From Marivita sp. XM-24bin2 (lineage in GTDB: Bacteria; Pseudomonadota; Alphaproteobacteria; Rhodobacterales; Rhodobacteraceae), in assembly GCA_003149565.1 (NCBI GenBank), contig QCWH01000024.1, positions 1-47,919 of the forward strand: a DNA stretch of 47,919 nt, given 5' to 3'. Below are positions 7,167-16,433 of the stretch, piece by piece. The position numbers and the translations under genes were made by a program. The notes under the pieces were generated by a model. It did not search any database and was not told the DNA's origin. It was given only the letters and a program-made list of their open reading frames with translations. Every line of letters begins with the position of its first letter. Position 1 is the stretch's first letter.

Positions 7167-8908
7167 TCCCGCATTTGCAACCGGTGCAGGGCGGCAAACG
7201 CGCCGTCCTGTGCCAGCAACGCATCATGGGTACCCTGTTCCACCACACGACCCTGATCCATCACCACAATCTTATGCGCGTCGCGAACGGTCGACAGGCG
7301 GTGCGCAATCACCAATGTCGTGCGGCCCTTGGACAACTCGTCCAGGGCTTCCTGAACCTTCGCCTCCGAGCCTGTGTCGAGAGCCGATGTCGCCTCGTCC
7401 AGCAAAAGAATGGGACGGTTGCGCAGCAACGCGCGGGCAATCGCCACGCGCTGGCGCTGCCCCCCCGACAAGGCCGACCCGCGCGGGCCCACAGGCGTGT
7501 TCAGCCCGTCTGACAATTGCGGCAAGAAATCAGAGACATGAGCTGCGTCAAGCGCGCGGCGCAGATCGGCCTCCGATACGTCGGTCTGACCAAGCAGGAT
7601 GTTTTCCAGGACCGTATCGTCAAACAGCAGAGCCTCCTGCGACACCACCGAAAAAAGCCCGCGCAAATCGTCAAGCGCCATTTCCGAGACAGCAAGGCTA
7701 CCTATGGTCACCTTTCCATGTGATGGATCAACAAGGCGTGTCAGAACATTGAAAACAGTAGATTTTCCGGCGCCTGAGGGGCCGACTAAAGCGGTGGTCT
7801 CGCCCGCCTCGGCGGTAAAGCTGCAGTTGGATAAAACTCTTGTATCACCGTAGCTTAAGGACACATCTTCGAAGTTGATCTGAGGAACATCGGCGGGCGC
7901 GGGCTTTGGCTGTGCCGGACTGCGCAATGACGGCTCCGTATCAAGGATCTGCCGAATACGTTCGATGCCTGCAGCCGCCACCTGCCAAACTCCGGCAACA
8001 TTGCCCAACCGACGCAGCGGCTCGAATGCAAGACCAATTGCGGTGAAGAACGCCATGAAATCACCGACGGTCTTCTCTCCTGACAGGATCTCGGTGCCGC
8101 CATAAAATAGAACTCCCATGAACCCAAGTCCGGCCATGATGTCGATCAGGCCGGGGATCGTGGCTTGTCCCAGCGCGCTGCGGGTTTCCACCTTCACCCG
8201 CTCTTCGGTCAGGCTGCGGTAGCGGTCTGACTGATACCGCTCCAAAGCGTTCAGCTTGACCGGAATGATACCATGAAACGCCTCATTCAGACGAACGGAC
8301 AGTTTCGCCGCAACATCGCGCGCCCGCCGCGCTTTTTTGCGGACGTAGCGCTGCAGGATCATCGACGGCGCAATCAGGATAGGCACGCCCAGCAGGGCCA
8401 CCAGTGTCCAGCGCCAGTCCACGGAAATTGCCACGGCAAAGAGCGAGACAAGCGCAATCACATCGCGACCCGCCCCGGTTATGATGGTGCGCCAGACCTT
8501 GCTGATCGCATCCACATCCCCTTCGACGCGCTGCATCAGGTATCCCGGCGAATGGGTTTGGTGATAAGCGGTGTCCAGCACCATCAGATGCGCCAGCAAA
8601 TCCTGCCGGATATCCGCCACCGAGAGCTGTGAAATGCGCGTCAGCAAAACTTTTTGCACGATGCTGGCGACAGCCCGGACGATGAAAATTCCCAGAAAAA
8701 GCAGGCCGACCCAGAAGATCGCGTCTGCGTCACCACCCACGAAGACCCGGTCAAACATCGGTTTCATCATGTAGGACAACGCACCGAACATGCCGCCTTC
8801 CAGCGCCATGAACACCATAGCGACGATCAGAAGCCGCCAGTGTTTGGCCAGATAGCCGCGCCAGACCCAAAGCAGCAGACCGCGCGGATTGACAGCAGCG
8901 TCCGTCAC
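7163..8908 (-). CDS. ABC exporter, fused permease/ATP-binding (MsbA-like)
   Basis: The 581-aa half-transporter has an N-terminal six-helix membrane domain (about 25-320) and a C-terminal nucleotide-binding domain with Walker [10 protein letters not shown], signature ALSGGQRQR and Walker B LLLDEATSALD plus the switch His in VIAHRLS. Such homodimeric exporters of the inner membrane flip lipids or drugs; the overall type resembles MsbA. The start is GTG 8908, which overlaps the stop of the upstream phosphatase gene as GTGA, so the two are probably translationally coupled. The substrate cannot be told from sequence. Confidence 0.9.
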   Translation of the reverse strand: MTDAAVNPRGLLLWVWRGYLAKHWRLLIVAMVFMALEGGMFGALSYMMKPMFDRVFVGGDADAIFWVGLLFLGIFIVRAVASIVQKVLLTRISQLSVADIRQDLLAHLMVLDTAYHQTHSPGYLMQRVEGDVDAISKVWRTIITGAGRDVIALVSLFAVAISVDWRWTLVALLGVPILIAPSMILQRYVRKKARRARDVAAKLSVRLNEAFHGIIPVKLNALERYQSDRYRSLTEERVKVETRSALGQATIPGLIDIMAGLGFMGVLFYGGTEILSGEKTVGDFMAFFTAIGLAFEPLRRLGNVAGVWQVAAAGIERIRQILDTEPSLRSPAQPKPAPADVPQINFEDVSLSYGDTRVLSNCSFTAEAGETTALVGPSGAGKSTVFNVLTRLVDPSHGKVTIGSLAVSEMALDDLRGLFSVVSQEALLFDDTVLENILLGQTDVSEADLRRALDAAHVSDFLPQLSDGLNTPVGPRGSALSGGQRQRVAIARALLRNRPILLLDEATSALDTGSEAKVQEALDELSKGRTTLVIAHRLSTVRDAHKIVVMDQGRVVEQGTHDALLAQDGAFAALHRLQMRD

Positions 8909-9621
8909 GTCGCCAGCGCGGCCGGCAGGTTCAACTTGTCCGCCGGCACCTTGTCATCAAACGCGGCCTGAATCGCCTTGCCGTCATACTCGGTGCGGAT
9001 CCAGCTTTCAAAGCCGATAGGGCTGCGGGCATTGCGCGCGGCATACACAGCGAGGATATAATCCTGTACGCCGGTGGCCGTGAAATCCAGGTGGATGTAC
9101 TTCAGTGACAGTTGTTTGCGGGCCACCTCGACCGGCTGGTTCTCGAACACCATCAGATAGAGCGCCGAAACAAACCCCGCACGGTCCGCACCGGATTTGC
9201 AGTGGAAGACAAAAGGCTTCTCTGCCATCCGCAGCGTGTCGATCACATGCACGATCTTCTTGCGGCTGACCGCGTTGCGCGCCTGCAGCTTGGCGTTCAG
9301 CAATGTCAGTCCCAGCGCGTCGCAGGTCTCTTTCTCAAAGAGGTAATGCGCGTATTTGTCTTCGCCGCGAAGGTTCACCACGGTTTTGATGCCCATCGAC
9401 TTGTATTTGAGAAATCGCGCATGGGTCGGCTGGTTCGACCGATACACGCCCGGGGCGACCTCAAAGAAGTTGGTCCAGAAGGTGCGCAGGAACGCGTGAT
9501 CGAACACATGGTAATGAAAGGTCGACCAGCGCCGCGACTGCGGGTCGGTGATGTCCTTGCCAAAGGACCGACGCAGCTTGCGCTCTGCGTCTTCGATCTT
9601 TGTCCAGAGTCGTCCCAGCAT
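8905..9621 (-). CDS. Tyrosine/dual-specificity phosphatase family protein
   Basis: The 238-aa cytoplasmic protein carries the Cys-x5-Arg phosphatase loop HCKSGADRAG (C141, R147), with the upstream Asp-bearing loop around GEDKYAHYLF as a possible general-acid region. It resembles the bacterial family of atypical tyrosine or inositol-type phosphatases. ATG 9621 is preceded by AAGGGA. The gene overlaps the following ABC exporter by 4 bp, suggesting a joint function, perhaps dephosphorylating a lipid or sugar-phosphate carrier, but that is inference. Confidence 0.88.
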   Translation of the reverse strand: MLGRLWTKIEDAERKLRRSFGKDITDPQSRRWSTFHYHVFDHAFLRTFWTNFFEVAPGVYRSNQPTHARFLKYKSMGIKTVVNLRGEDKYAHYLFEKETCDALGLTLLNAKLQARNAVSRKKIVHVIDTLRMAEKPFVFHCKSGADRAGFVSALYLMVFENQPVEVARKQLSLKYIHLDFTATGVQDYILAVYAARNARSPIGFESWIRTEYDGKAIQAAFDDKVPADKLNLPAALAT

Positions 9622-9766
9622 TCGGTCCCTTTCGCGTCAGGCGCGGATGTAGAGACTGCGGCACGCGCTGGCAAGGACCGCGCCTTATTGACGGTACGGC
9701 TGATCGGGGTAGTTTGCGCGCAAACCGGCCTCATGGCCGGGAATCCCCGCGCAAATGAGGTCGTTT

Positions 9767-10963
9767 ATGTCGCTTGCCAATGGTCGCACCTACCTTGCCA
9801 TTCCCGGTCCCTCGGTGGTGCCGGACGCGGTCCTGCGGGCAATGCATCGTGCATCGCCCAACATCTACGCTGGCGAGCTGCCGGACATGATGCCTGGTCT
9901 TGTGCGCGACCTGAAGCGCGTGGCGCGCACTAAGGGGCATGCGGCGATCTATATCAGCAACGGCCACGGTGCCTGGGAAGCCGCGCTCGCAAACACCGTC
10001 GCTGCCGGCGAAAAGGTTCTTGTCCTCGCAACCGGCTTTTTTGCCAAGGCGTGGAGCTGGATTGCCGAAGCTCGCGGGATCGACGTCGATCTGCTTGATT
10101 TCGGCAATGGCGGCACCTTCGATCTGGCCCGGGTCAAAGCGGCCCTGAAGGCCGACAGCGGCCATGCCTACAAGGCGGTGCTCGCCGTGCATGTCGACAC
10201 ATCAAGCTCCAACCGGAATGAGTTTCTGCCCCTTCGCCAAATTCTCGACGATCTGGATCACCCGGCGCTTTTGATGGCCGATTGCATTGCATCGATGGCC
10301 TGCGATCGGTTCGAGATGGACGCATGGGGCGTTGATGTTACCGTCACCGGCTCTCAAAAAGGCCTGATGTGCCCACCGGGGCTGGGTTTTGTGTTCTTCA
10401 ACGAGAAGGCGGCGCAGCGGCGCAAAGAGCTGAAACGGGTCAGCACCTATTGGGACTGGACCCAGCGGGCCGCGCCCGAAGCCTTCTACCAGTATTTCAG
10501 CGGCACCGCGCCCACGCATCACATCTACGGTCTGCGCACCGCGCTCGACATGATCCAGGAAGAAGGCATGGAGGCGATCTGGGCCCGCCACGCAACGCTG
10601 GCCCGCGCTATCTGGGCGGCGGTTGAACACTGGGGGCAGGATGGCCCGTTGCGGCTGAACATCGCTGATCCTGCCCTGCGCAGCCATGCGGTGACGGCGA
10701 TGTCAATCGGCAAACCGTTTGGCGCGGAGCTGCGCCGGTGGTGTGCCGAAGAGGCGGGTGTCACGCTGGGCATCGGTCTTGGGATGGAAAATGAAGAAGA
10801 TCCAAACAGTGACGGCTATTTCCGCTTTGGCCACATGGGCCACGTCAACGCGCACATGGTCCTTGGACTGTTGGGTGTGGTCGAAGCAGGTCTCGGCACG
10901 CTCAAAATCCCGCACAGGCCCGGCGGTGTGAGCGAGGCTGTCAAGGTGATCTCAGGCGTCTGA
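9767..10963 (+). CDS. Class V aminotransferase (serine/alanine-glyoxylate aminotransferase family)
   Basis: The 398-aa fold-type I PLP enzyme has the Schiff-base lysine in VTGSQKGLMCPPG (K198) and the PLP-pyridine Asp near D172. The IPGPSVVPDAVLRAM opening is typical of AGXT/SGAT-family enzymes, which transfer an amino group from alanine, serine or aspartate to glyoxylate. I start at ATG 9767, 6 nt after GAGG; an upstream in-frame ATG at 9755 lacks a site. The donor is unknown; it is not clearly BhcA. Its end overlaps the convergent small membrane-protein gene by 12 bp. Confidence 0.9.
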   Translation: MSLANGRTYLAIPGPSVVPDAVLRAMHRASPNIYAGELPDMMPGLVRDLKRVARTKGHAAIYISNGHGAWEAALANTVAAGEKVLVLATGFFAKAWSWIAEARGIDVDLLDFGNGGTFDLARVKAALKADSGHAYKAVLAVHVDTSSSNRNEFLPLRQILDDLDHPALLMADCIASMACDRFEMDAWGVDVTVTGSQKGLMCPPGLGFVFFNEKAAQRRKELKRVSTYWDWTQRAAPEAFYQYFSGTAPTHHIYGLRTALDMIQEEGMEAIWARHATLARAIWAAVEHWGQDGPLRLNIADPALRSHAVTAMSIGKPFGAELRRWCAEEAGVTLGIGLGMENEEDPNSDGYFRFGHMGHVNAHMVLGLLGVVEAGLGTLKIPHRPGGVSEAVKVISGV

Positions 10964-11161
10964 AGGCCACTGGATTTCGCGGCTGGCTTTGTACTGGGCC
11001 AGTCGGGTGATCCCGTGATTCAGCGCCCATCCTGTCAGGATCACAGCAAGAAGACCGAAATGGGCCCAGATCACGCCGAAAATCCACAGCAGGTTGACGA
11101 AGATCAGGATCAGGTTGGCGGTCGTATAATCTTCGACCCGCTTTGGCTGGCGATGCTCCAT
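10952..11161 (-). CDS. Small membrane protein, unknown function
   Basis: The 69-aa protein starts at ATG 11161 with GGAG 6 nt upstream. It has a charged N-terminus (MEHRQPKRVEDYTTAN) followed by two hydrophobic segments, roughly residues 16-29 and 31-47, then a basic tail, so it probably sits in the inner membrane as a hairpin. I recognise no family. It overlaps the aminotransferase end by 12 bp in convergent orientation. Confidence 0.65.
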   Translation of the reverse strand: MEHRQPKRVEDYTTANLILIFVNLLWIFGVIWAHFGLLAVILTGWALNHGITRLAQYKASREIQWPSDA

Positions 11162-11281
11162 CTGCAGCTCCACACTCGGTTTTTGCACTTTCTGTCTGCG
11201 ACAGAATAGCGCAGATAGATCAGCCGTCAGCGGCAAACTGACGGAAACGGGCAAATTTTTCGTGAAGAGATGTGGTTTTGC

Positions 11282-12388
11282 CTATCCGCGCGCCTTTTCA
11301 AGCGCCCGGGGCAGGGCGGCCTCGAAGATATCCAGATCAGCAGGACGACCGGCGCTTATGCGGATACAGCGGTCGCCCGGCGAAACGAAAGGCATCCGGA
11401 CGAAGACGCCCTCTTCAATCAACGCGGCCAGAACCGCCCGCGCAAAAACGCCGTCCTGCCCGCAATCGACGGTAACGAAATTGGTGGCCGAGGGTAGCGG
11501 CGTCAGGCCGTTGGCCTTGGCAATCGCGGTGATCCTGTCGCGCGCCTCTGCCACCAGCCCGACGACTTCTTCAAGCCAGGCAATGTCTTCATAGGCGGCA
11601 AGCGCACCGGCTTGCGAAATGCGCGACATGCCAAAGTGATTGCGCACTTTATCGAAGCTTTTGATCAGGTCGGGTGCGCCGATGCCATAGCCAACCCGTG
11701 CGCCGGCCATGCCAAACGCCTTGGAAAAGGTGCGCATCCGGATCACCCTGGGATCGTCGGCGTCGATCACAGGCGCCGTGCCCTCGGGTGCGAATTCGAT
11801 GTAGGCCTCGTCCAGCAGCAGAACCGTGCCGTCGGGCAGGCTCTCGAGCGCGCGTTCAATCCTGGAACCGCTGTGCCAGCTGCCCATCGGATTGTCGGGG
11901 TTGGACAGGTAGATAAGCTTTGCGTCTACCTCGGCCGCCTTGTCCATCAGCGCGTCGATATCTTCATGGTCATCCCGGAACGGGACCTTGTGCAGCGTTC
12001 CGCCATATCCGGTCACATGGTAATTGAACGTGGGATACGCCCCGTCTGATGTAACCACCGCGTCCCCAAGTGTCACAAGCAGGCGGACGAGATATCCCAA
12101 AAGCGAGTCGATTCCTTCTCCGATGATCACGTTGTCGGGCCGGACGCCCATATGAGACGAAATCGCCTGAATGAGATCATAATTCGTGGCGTCGGCATAT
12201 TGCCAGCTCTGCCCGGCCGCATCCTGCATGGCGGCCACGGCAAAGGGTGAGGGACCAAAAACGCTTTCATTTGCACCCAGCCGCGCCAGAAAGGGCGCTC
12301 CGCGTTGGCGCTCCTGCACTTCAGGGCCGACGAACGGCACGCTGGAGGGCAACTTGGCAATCAGGTCTGGGTATCTGGGTCCGGTCAT
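11282..12388 (-). CDS. Class I/II aminotransferase, histidinol-phosphate aminotransferase-like
   Basis: The 368-aa PLP enzyme has LGANESVFGPSP near the N-terminus, the NPDNPMG segment, the PLP Asp/Tyr in LLLDEAYIEF and the Schiff-base lysine in TFSKAFGMAGARVGYG (K223), the HisC-type arrangement. HisC converts imidazole-acetol phosphate to histidinol phosphate with glutamate, but many paralogues act on aromatic or other amino acids. No his genes are near, so the substrate is open. The start ATG 12388 has only a weak purine-rich site. Confidence 0.86.
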   Translation of the reverse strand: MTGPRYPDLIAKLPSSVPFVGPEVQERQRGAPFLARLGANESVFGPSPFAVAAMQDAAGQSWQYADATNYDLIQAISSHMGVRPDNVIIGEGIDSLLGYLVRLLVTLGDAVVTSDGAYPTFNYHVTGYGGTLHKVPFRDDHEDIDALMDKAAEVDAKLIYLSNPDNPMGSWHSGSRIERALESLPDGTVLLLDEAYIEFAPEGTAPVIDADDPRVIRMRTFSKAFGMAGARVGYGIGAPDLIKSFDKVRNHFGMSRISQAGALAAYEDIAWLEEVVGLVAEARDRITAIAKANGLTPLPSATNFVTVDCGQDGVFARAVLAALIEEGVFVRMPFVSPGDRCIRISAGRPADLDIFEAALPRALEKARG

Positions 12389-12457
12389 GCCCCGTCTATG
12401 CCAAGCGTTTTTCCTTTGAACAAGCGGGAAGACCTGCCGCGTGAAGATTTCCGGTCA

Positions 12458-12485
12458 CTGAGATTTTTCGTACGAAAAATCTTAG
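12458..12485. repeat. Near-perfect 28-bp palindrome (operator-like)
   Basis: Positions 12461-12482 are a perfect 22-bp palindrome with half-site AGATTTTTCGT; allowing one mismatched pair it extends to CT/AG at 12458-12459 and 12484-12485. It lies 70 bp before the HisC-like gene start. Length and symmetry suggest a binding site for a dimeric regulator, though a cruciform/hairpin role is possible. Confidence 0.6.
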
Positions 12486-12604
12486 CACCGCCCCGAAGGT
12501 ATTGCTTAAAGGTAAACAAACCGTTCGATAGGTCAGAAAAATTGGTTGCATTTGAGCAATTTTTTGGAGCGCGCGAGCCGAGCAGGTCAATCTTTCTGAC
12601 CCAT

Positions 12605-12622
12605 TGTTTCGCGCGCGAAACA
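12605..12622. repeat. Perfect 18-bp palindrome
   Basis: TGTTTCGCGCGCGAAACA is fully self-complementary. It lies about 86 bp upstream of the lolC/E start. Its half-site TTTCG is shared with the larger palindrome at 12461-12482. Confidence 0.55.
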
Positions 12623-12625
12623 TTA

Positions 12626-12640
12626 GGTCCGAAACGGACC
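12626..12640. repeat. Short hairpin next to the 18-bp palindrome
   Basis: GGTCCG and CGGACC flank AAA, giving a 6-bp stem with a 3-nt loop only 4 nt after the previous palindrome. No U-tract follows, so it is not an intrinsic terminator. Confidence 0.45.
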
Positions 12641-12707
12641 CGTTCCCCGCGCCTTGACCCGCCGGTGCCAAGCGGCCACTTATCTCCCAGAGCAGCAAGA
12701 GACCAAG

Positions 12708-13994
12708 ATGGCCCATACCCCTCCACCCTTCGCCCCTTTCGAATGGATGATCGCGTGGCGCTACCTGCGCGCACGCCGCGCCGAGGGCGGGGTGAGTGTG
12801 ATGACCTGGATCAGCCTGATTGGCATCACTCTGGCGGTGTTCGCACTGATCGCCACTCTTGCAGTCCGCTCGGGGTTTCGCGCCGAATTTGTTGATACGA
12901 TCTTGGGCTCAAACGCCCACGTGACGGTCTATTACACGCAGCAGGTTGACGAGTTTGGCCGCTCCAGCCGGACCATCTCCGACTTCGAAGCCCTCGCACA
13001 ATCCGTGGCGTCCGTGCCCGGCGTGACCCGCGCCGCACCGCTGGTCAAAGGGCAGGTGATGGCCACGGCCAACAGCCGAAATGCGGGTGTCGAAGTCTTC
13101 GGCATCGCACCTGAGGATCTTGCCACCATCCCGCGCATCGCGGATCCCGAAACCGCGCGGGGTGAGCTTGATCGTTTTCCAGACGGTATCGCCATCGGCT
13201 CCGGAGTGGCGCGGGAACTGGGGGTCGGGCTGGGCGACAAGGTGAAGTTGATCTCGCCAGACGGAGTGAAAACAGCCTTTGGCACCAGCCCGCGGGTCAA
13301 GTCCTACGAGGTGGTCTATGTCTTCACCGCCGGGCGCTACGACATCGACCGGACCCGGGTGTACATGCCCTTTGGTGAGGCGCAACTCTACTTCAATCGC
13401 GAAGGGGTTGCGGATGAGATCGAAATCATGGTCGCCGATCCCGACCGCGTGGAAGAGATGACCTTGCCAATCGTCCAGGCCGCCGGACAACGCGCGTTGC
13501 TTTGGACTTGGCAGGATGCAAGTGGCGGGTTCCTGCGCGCGCTTGAGATCGAGGACAATGTGATGTTCATCATCCTGTCGATCCTCGTACTGATCGCTGC
13601 GATGAACATCGTATCGGGGTTGATCATGCTGGTGAAAAACAAGGGCCGCGACATAGGCATTCTGCGGACGATGGGTCTGACCGAAGGCGCTGTGCTGCGG
13701 GTGTTCTTCATCTGCGGTGCCTTCACCGGCATCCTGGGCACCGTGGCTGGCGTGGTCCTGGGGTGCCTCTTTGCGCTTTACATTGATCCGATCTTTTCCT
13801 TCGTGAATTACGTTGCCGGTGGCGGCGTGTGGGATCCGGCAGTGCGCGGGATCTACGAACTGCCAGCACAGTTGCGACTGCCCGATGTGCTGAGCGCCGT
13901 GGCCCTGTCCTTGGGGTTAAGCTTTATTGTCACAATCTTTCCGGCCCGTCGCGCCGCGCGCATGAACCCGGTTGAGGCGCTGCGCTATGAGTGA
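12708..13994 (+). CDS. lolC: Lipoprotein-releasing ABC transporter permease LolC/LolE
   Basis: The 428-aa inner-membrane protein has one N-terminal helix (about 28-55), a large periplasmic MacB-like domain (about 56-285) and three C-terminal helices (about 285-415, FtsX type), ending in [16 protein letters not shown], the family tail. The opening [26 protein letters not shown] is characteristic of LolC/E. With LolD it extracts lipoproteins from the inner membrane for delivery to LolA. Many alphaproteobacteria have one such permease acting as homodimer, so LolC versus LolE cannot be split. ATG 12708 follows a purine-rich AAGAGACCAAG. It overlaps lolD by 8 bp. Confidence 0.93.
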   Translation: MAHTPPPFAPFEWMIAWRYLRARRAEGGVSVMTWISLIGITLAVFALIATLAVRSGFRAEFVDTILGSNAHVTVYYTQQVDEFGRSSRTISDFEALAQSVASVPGVTRAAPLVKGQVMATANSRNAGVEVFGIAPEDLATIPRIADPETARGELDRFPDGIAIGSGVARELGVGLGDKVKLISPDGVKTAFGTSPRVKSYEVVYVFTAGRYDIDRTRVYMPFGEAQLYFNREGVADEIEIMVADPDRVEEMTLPIVQAAGQRALLWTWQDASGGFLRALEIEDNVMFIILSILVLIAAMNIVSGLIMLVKNKGRDIGILRTMGLTEGAVLRVFFICGAFTGILGTVAGVVLGCLFALYIDPIFSFVNYVAGGGVWDPAVRGIYELPAQLRLPDVLSAVALSLGLSFIVTIFPARRAARMNPVEALRYE

Positions 13995-14670
13995 TGTTTC
14001 GCTGCGATTGCGCGGGGTCACGAAGACCTACAATTCAGGCACAACGGCGGCGGTCGAGGTGCTGCGAGGCGTAGAGCTTTCCCTGAACAAAGGGGAAGTC
14101 GTGGCTTTGGTGGCGCCGTCGGGCGCGGGTAAATCAACGCTGCTGCATATCGCCGGGCTGCTCGACACGCCGGATGGCGGAACTGTCGAGATTGGCGGTT
14201 TGGACGTCACCGGGGCACCGGACAAGCGGCGGACTCTGGTGCGGCGCGACGAGGTGGGCTTTGTATACCAGTTCCATCACTTGCTGCCCGAATTCACGGC
14301 TCAGGAAAACATCGTGCTGCCACAACTCGCAGCGGGTGTCGCCCGTCGGGATGCCGATGCGCGCGCGATGGAGCTTTTGCAGATCGTCGGCATCGCGCAC
14401 CGTGCGCAGCACCGTCCCGCGGCGCTGTCGGGCGGAGAGCAACAGCGAGTGGCGTTCTGTCGGGCACTGGCGAACCGGCCTTCGGTGCTGTTGGCCGACG
14501 AGCCAACGGGCAACCTCGATCCTGCGACTTCGGACACGGTTTTTGATGCGTTGATGACGCTGGTGCGCGAGACCGGGCTGTCTGCGTTGATTGCCACGCA
14601 CAATATGGAGCTTGCCGCGAAAATGGATCGGCAGGTGCGGCTTGATCAGGGGATGGTGTCTCCGGCTTGA
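13987..14670 (+). CDS. lolD: Lipoprotein-releasing system ATP-binding protein LolD
   Basis: The 227-aa ATPase has Walker A APSGAGKS (43-50, Ala replacing the usual first Gly), signature ALSGGEQQR, Walker [13 protein letters not shown] and switch His in IATHN. The segment [17 protein letters not shown] is the LolD-specific motif that separates it from other MacB/FtsE-type ATPases. It powers lipoprotein release by LolC/E. ATG 13987 lies inside the last codons of lolC/E, so the two are co-translated. Confidence 0.95.
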   Translation: MSDVSLRLRGVTKTYNSGTTAAVEVLRGVELSLNKGEVVALVAPSGAGKSTLLHIAGLLDTPDGGTVEIGGLDVTGAPDKRRTLVRRDEVGFVYQFHHLLPEFTAQENIVLPQLAAGVARRDADARAMELLQIVGIAHRAQHRPAALSGGEQQRVAFCRALANRPSVLLADEPTGNLDPATSDTVFDALMTLVRETGLSALIATHNMELAAKMDRQVRLDQGMVSPA

Positions 14671-14719
14671 CCTCTCGACAGGTGCTGCCACTGTGCTGCA
14701 ACGGGCAGAGGAGGACAGC

Positions 14720-15700
14720 ATGGCCGAGATTGACGTTTCGCAGATCAACGAAGTGACCGAGCAGGCTTTGCGTGCCCACGGCGCGTCTGACTCGGTCGCG
14801 CGCATCATGGCCGATGCGGTGTCCTGGGCCGAGGCGCGCAGCAACCGGATTTGCGGGCTTTACTATCTTGAAAGCTATTGTCAGCAGCTTGTCTCTGGGC
14901 GGGTCAAAGGCGACGTGACGCCGGTTGTCAGCACCCCCCGCAACAGTACGGTTGAGGTGGACGCAGCGTACGGTTTCGCGCAACCAGCCTTTGCTGCTGC
15001 ACTCGAGGCGGCAACGGATGCGGCGCGTGCGAACGGGATTGCAAGCCTCTACGTTCGGCATGCCCACACCTGCACCGCGCTGGGGTGGTTCACCGAGGCC
15101 ATTGCGACGGCGGGGATGATTGGGATGGGCTATACAAACGCCTCGCCCATCGTGGCGCCGCCGGGTGGCAAGACGCGGGTGATTGGGACAAATCCGATGT
15201 CTTTTGCCGTTCCCGACGGCTCGGGCGGTGTGGCCATGATGTTCGATCAATCGACAACAAGTGTTGCGCTGGGCCGGATCACGATGGCCAAGGCGGCGGG
15301 CGAGGCGATTCCCGAAGGCTGGGCGGTGGATGCTGAGGGCCATCCGACCACCGATCCAGAGGCGGGCTTGGCCGGGTCGCTGTGTAGCACTGGAGGCTAT
15401 AAGGGATGGGGGCTTGGCCTGATGGTCGAGATAATGGCCGCGGGGCTGGCAGGCGGCACACCCAGCCGCGATGTCAAACCGCTGAAAGCCCCCGAGGGCG
15501 CGCCGCATGACCTTGCGCATTGCTTTCTGTTGATCGATCCCGGTGTGCGGCCCGAGTTTCACGCGATGGTTGCTGGTCTCGCCGAGGCGGTGGCGCAGGA
15601 CGAAGGCGCGCGGCTGCCCGGCCGTGGTAAGGTTTTGTTAACCAAGGTCGATGTACCCGACGCCCTTTGGGAGGCAACCTGCGCTTTGGCAGCGCGGTGA
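14720..15700 (+). CDS. Malate/L-lactate dehydrogenase (Ldh/DpkA family) oxidoreductase
   Basis: The 326-aa protein belongs to the NAD(P)-dependent Ldh_2 family (YlbC/ComC/DpkA type), seen in the core RHAHTCTALGWFTEAIATAG near the catalytic His, NASPIVAPPGGKTRVIGTNPMSFAVPD, and the C-terminal GGYKGWGLGLMVEIMAAGL with its basic residue. Family members reduce 2-oxoacids or cyclic imines such as delta1-piperideine-2-carboxylate, so malate or lactate is not assured. ATG 14720 follows GAGGAGGACAGC. It lies 49 bp after lolD and may be read through from it. Confidence 0.88.
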   Translation: MAEIDVSQINEVTEQALRAHGASDSVARIMADAVSWAEARSNRICGLYYLESYCQQLVSGRVKGDVTPVVSTPRNSTVEVDAAYGFAQPAFAAALEAATDAARANGIASLYVRHAHTCTALGWFTEAIATAGMIGMGYTNASPIVAPPGGKTRVIGTNPMSFAVPDGSGGVAMMFDQSTTSVALGRITMAKAAGEAIPEGWAVDAEGHPTTDPEAGLAGSLCSTGGYKGWGLGLMVEIMAAGLAGGTPSRDVKPLKAPEGAPHDLAHCFLLIDPGVRPEFHAMVAGLAEAVAQDEGARLPGRGKVLLTKVDVPDALWEATCALAAR

Positions 15701-15781
15701 CATTTGTCTCACACGAACGTTTGATGCGGGTGAGCGGGACAGGCTGTTAGAACGGCACAAACCAGAAAAAGGGTGTCTTCT

Positions 15782-16429
15782 ATGTTCCGCTTTCTCGCTG
15801 CCGCTGCCGCAGTTCTGTCTTTTGCCGCATTGCCAGCGCTGGCCGCACCGGTGTCGTTCGACGGGTCGTGGAAAACGCAGAGATTCTCGCTCTTTTCGTC
15901 CAACAAGTACGGGTTCAATGGCAGTTCGGTGAGCGTGTCTTCAAACGGCTCTGTCTCGCTGGCCTATCGCCCGCTGCCCGAAACCTATTGGGATGCCACA
16001 TCGGCAAAGTGGTCCTGGTCGGTTCAGGAAGGTGTGCCGGCAACGGACCTGCGCAAAAAGGGAGGCGATGATCGCAACCTTGCGCTTTATTTCGTGTTCC
16101 TGCCCGAGGCGGAAGCCGCAGCGCTGAAGGGGGCCAGCGTGCGCAAGCTGCTGACGAATGATGCGGCACGTGTGCTGGTCTATGTCTGGGGTGGCGCGCA
16201 TGACCGAGGCGCTGTTCTAAGCAGCCCGTATCTGGGCAGCCGTGGCAAGACGATTGTCCTTCGCGGGTCTGGGACAGGCAGTGCCAATGAGAGCGTCGAT
16301 CTGGCGCGTGATTATGCCAATGCCTTTGGTGGCGGCGATGCTGCTCTGGTTGGGTTGGCGCTGTCCGGGGACAGCGACGATACCGACACTCGTATCCGTG
16401 CATCAATCAGCGGATTGAGCGTGAACTGA
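15782..16429 (+). CDS. DUF3047 family exported protein
   Basis: The 215-aa protein has a Sec-type signal peptide (about residues 1-22, basic start, AAAAAVLSFAALPALA) and a mature domain whose middle, VPATDLRKKGGDDRNLALYFVFL, matches the DUF3047 signature. The function of that family is unknown. ATG 15782 has AAAGGG 8 nt upstream; a GTG three codons before is weaker. It is probably periplasmic. A DMT permease converges 4 bp downstream. Confidence 0.78.
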   Translation: MFRFLAAAAAVLSFAALPALAAPVSFDGSWKTQRFSLFSSNKYGFNGSSVSVSSNGSVSLAYRPLPETYWDATSAKWSWSVQEGVPATDLRKKGGDDRNLALYFVFLPEAEAAALKGASVRKLLTNDAARVLVYVWGGAHDRGAVLSSPYLGSRGKTIVLRGSGTGSANESVDLARDYANAFGGGDAALVGLALSGDSDDTDTRIRASISGLSVN

Positions 16430-16433
16430 CGCG

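Larger units (their letters stand above)
12389..12707. other. Gene-free intergenic region rich in palindromes
   Basis: This 319-bp stretch between the HisC-like gene (minus) and lolC/E (plus) holds no convincing gene. It contains three strong inverted repeats listed separately, plus a long-range repeat GGTCAGAAA (12531-12539) / TTTCTGACC (12593-12601) that would enclose a second stem AAAAATTG (12537-12544) / CAATTTTT (12557-12564). The two stems overlap and are mutually exclusive. Confidence 0.7.

Noticed and set aside
9767-10963. Idea that the aminotransferase is BhcA of the beta-hydroxyaspartate cycle
   Set aside because: The N-terminus does not resemble BhcA as I recall it, and no bhcB, bhcC or bhcD is adjacent.
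12385-12774. Minus-strand open frames before lolC/E
   Set aside because: Composition is Arg/Ser-rich shadow type, no ribosome site or family; the region is explained as regulatory palindromes.
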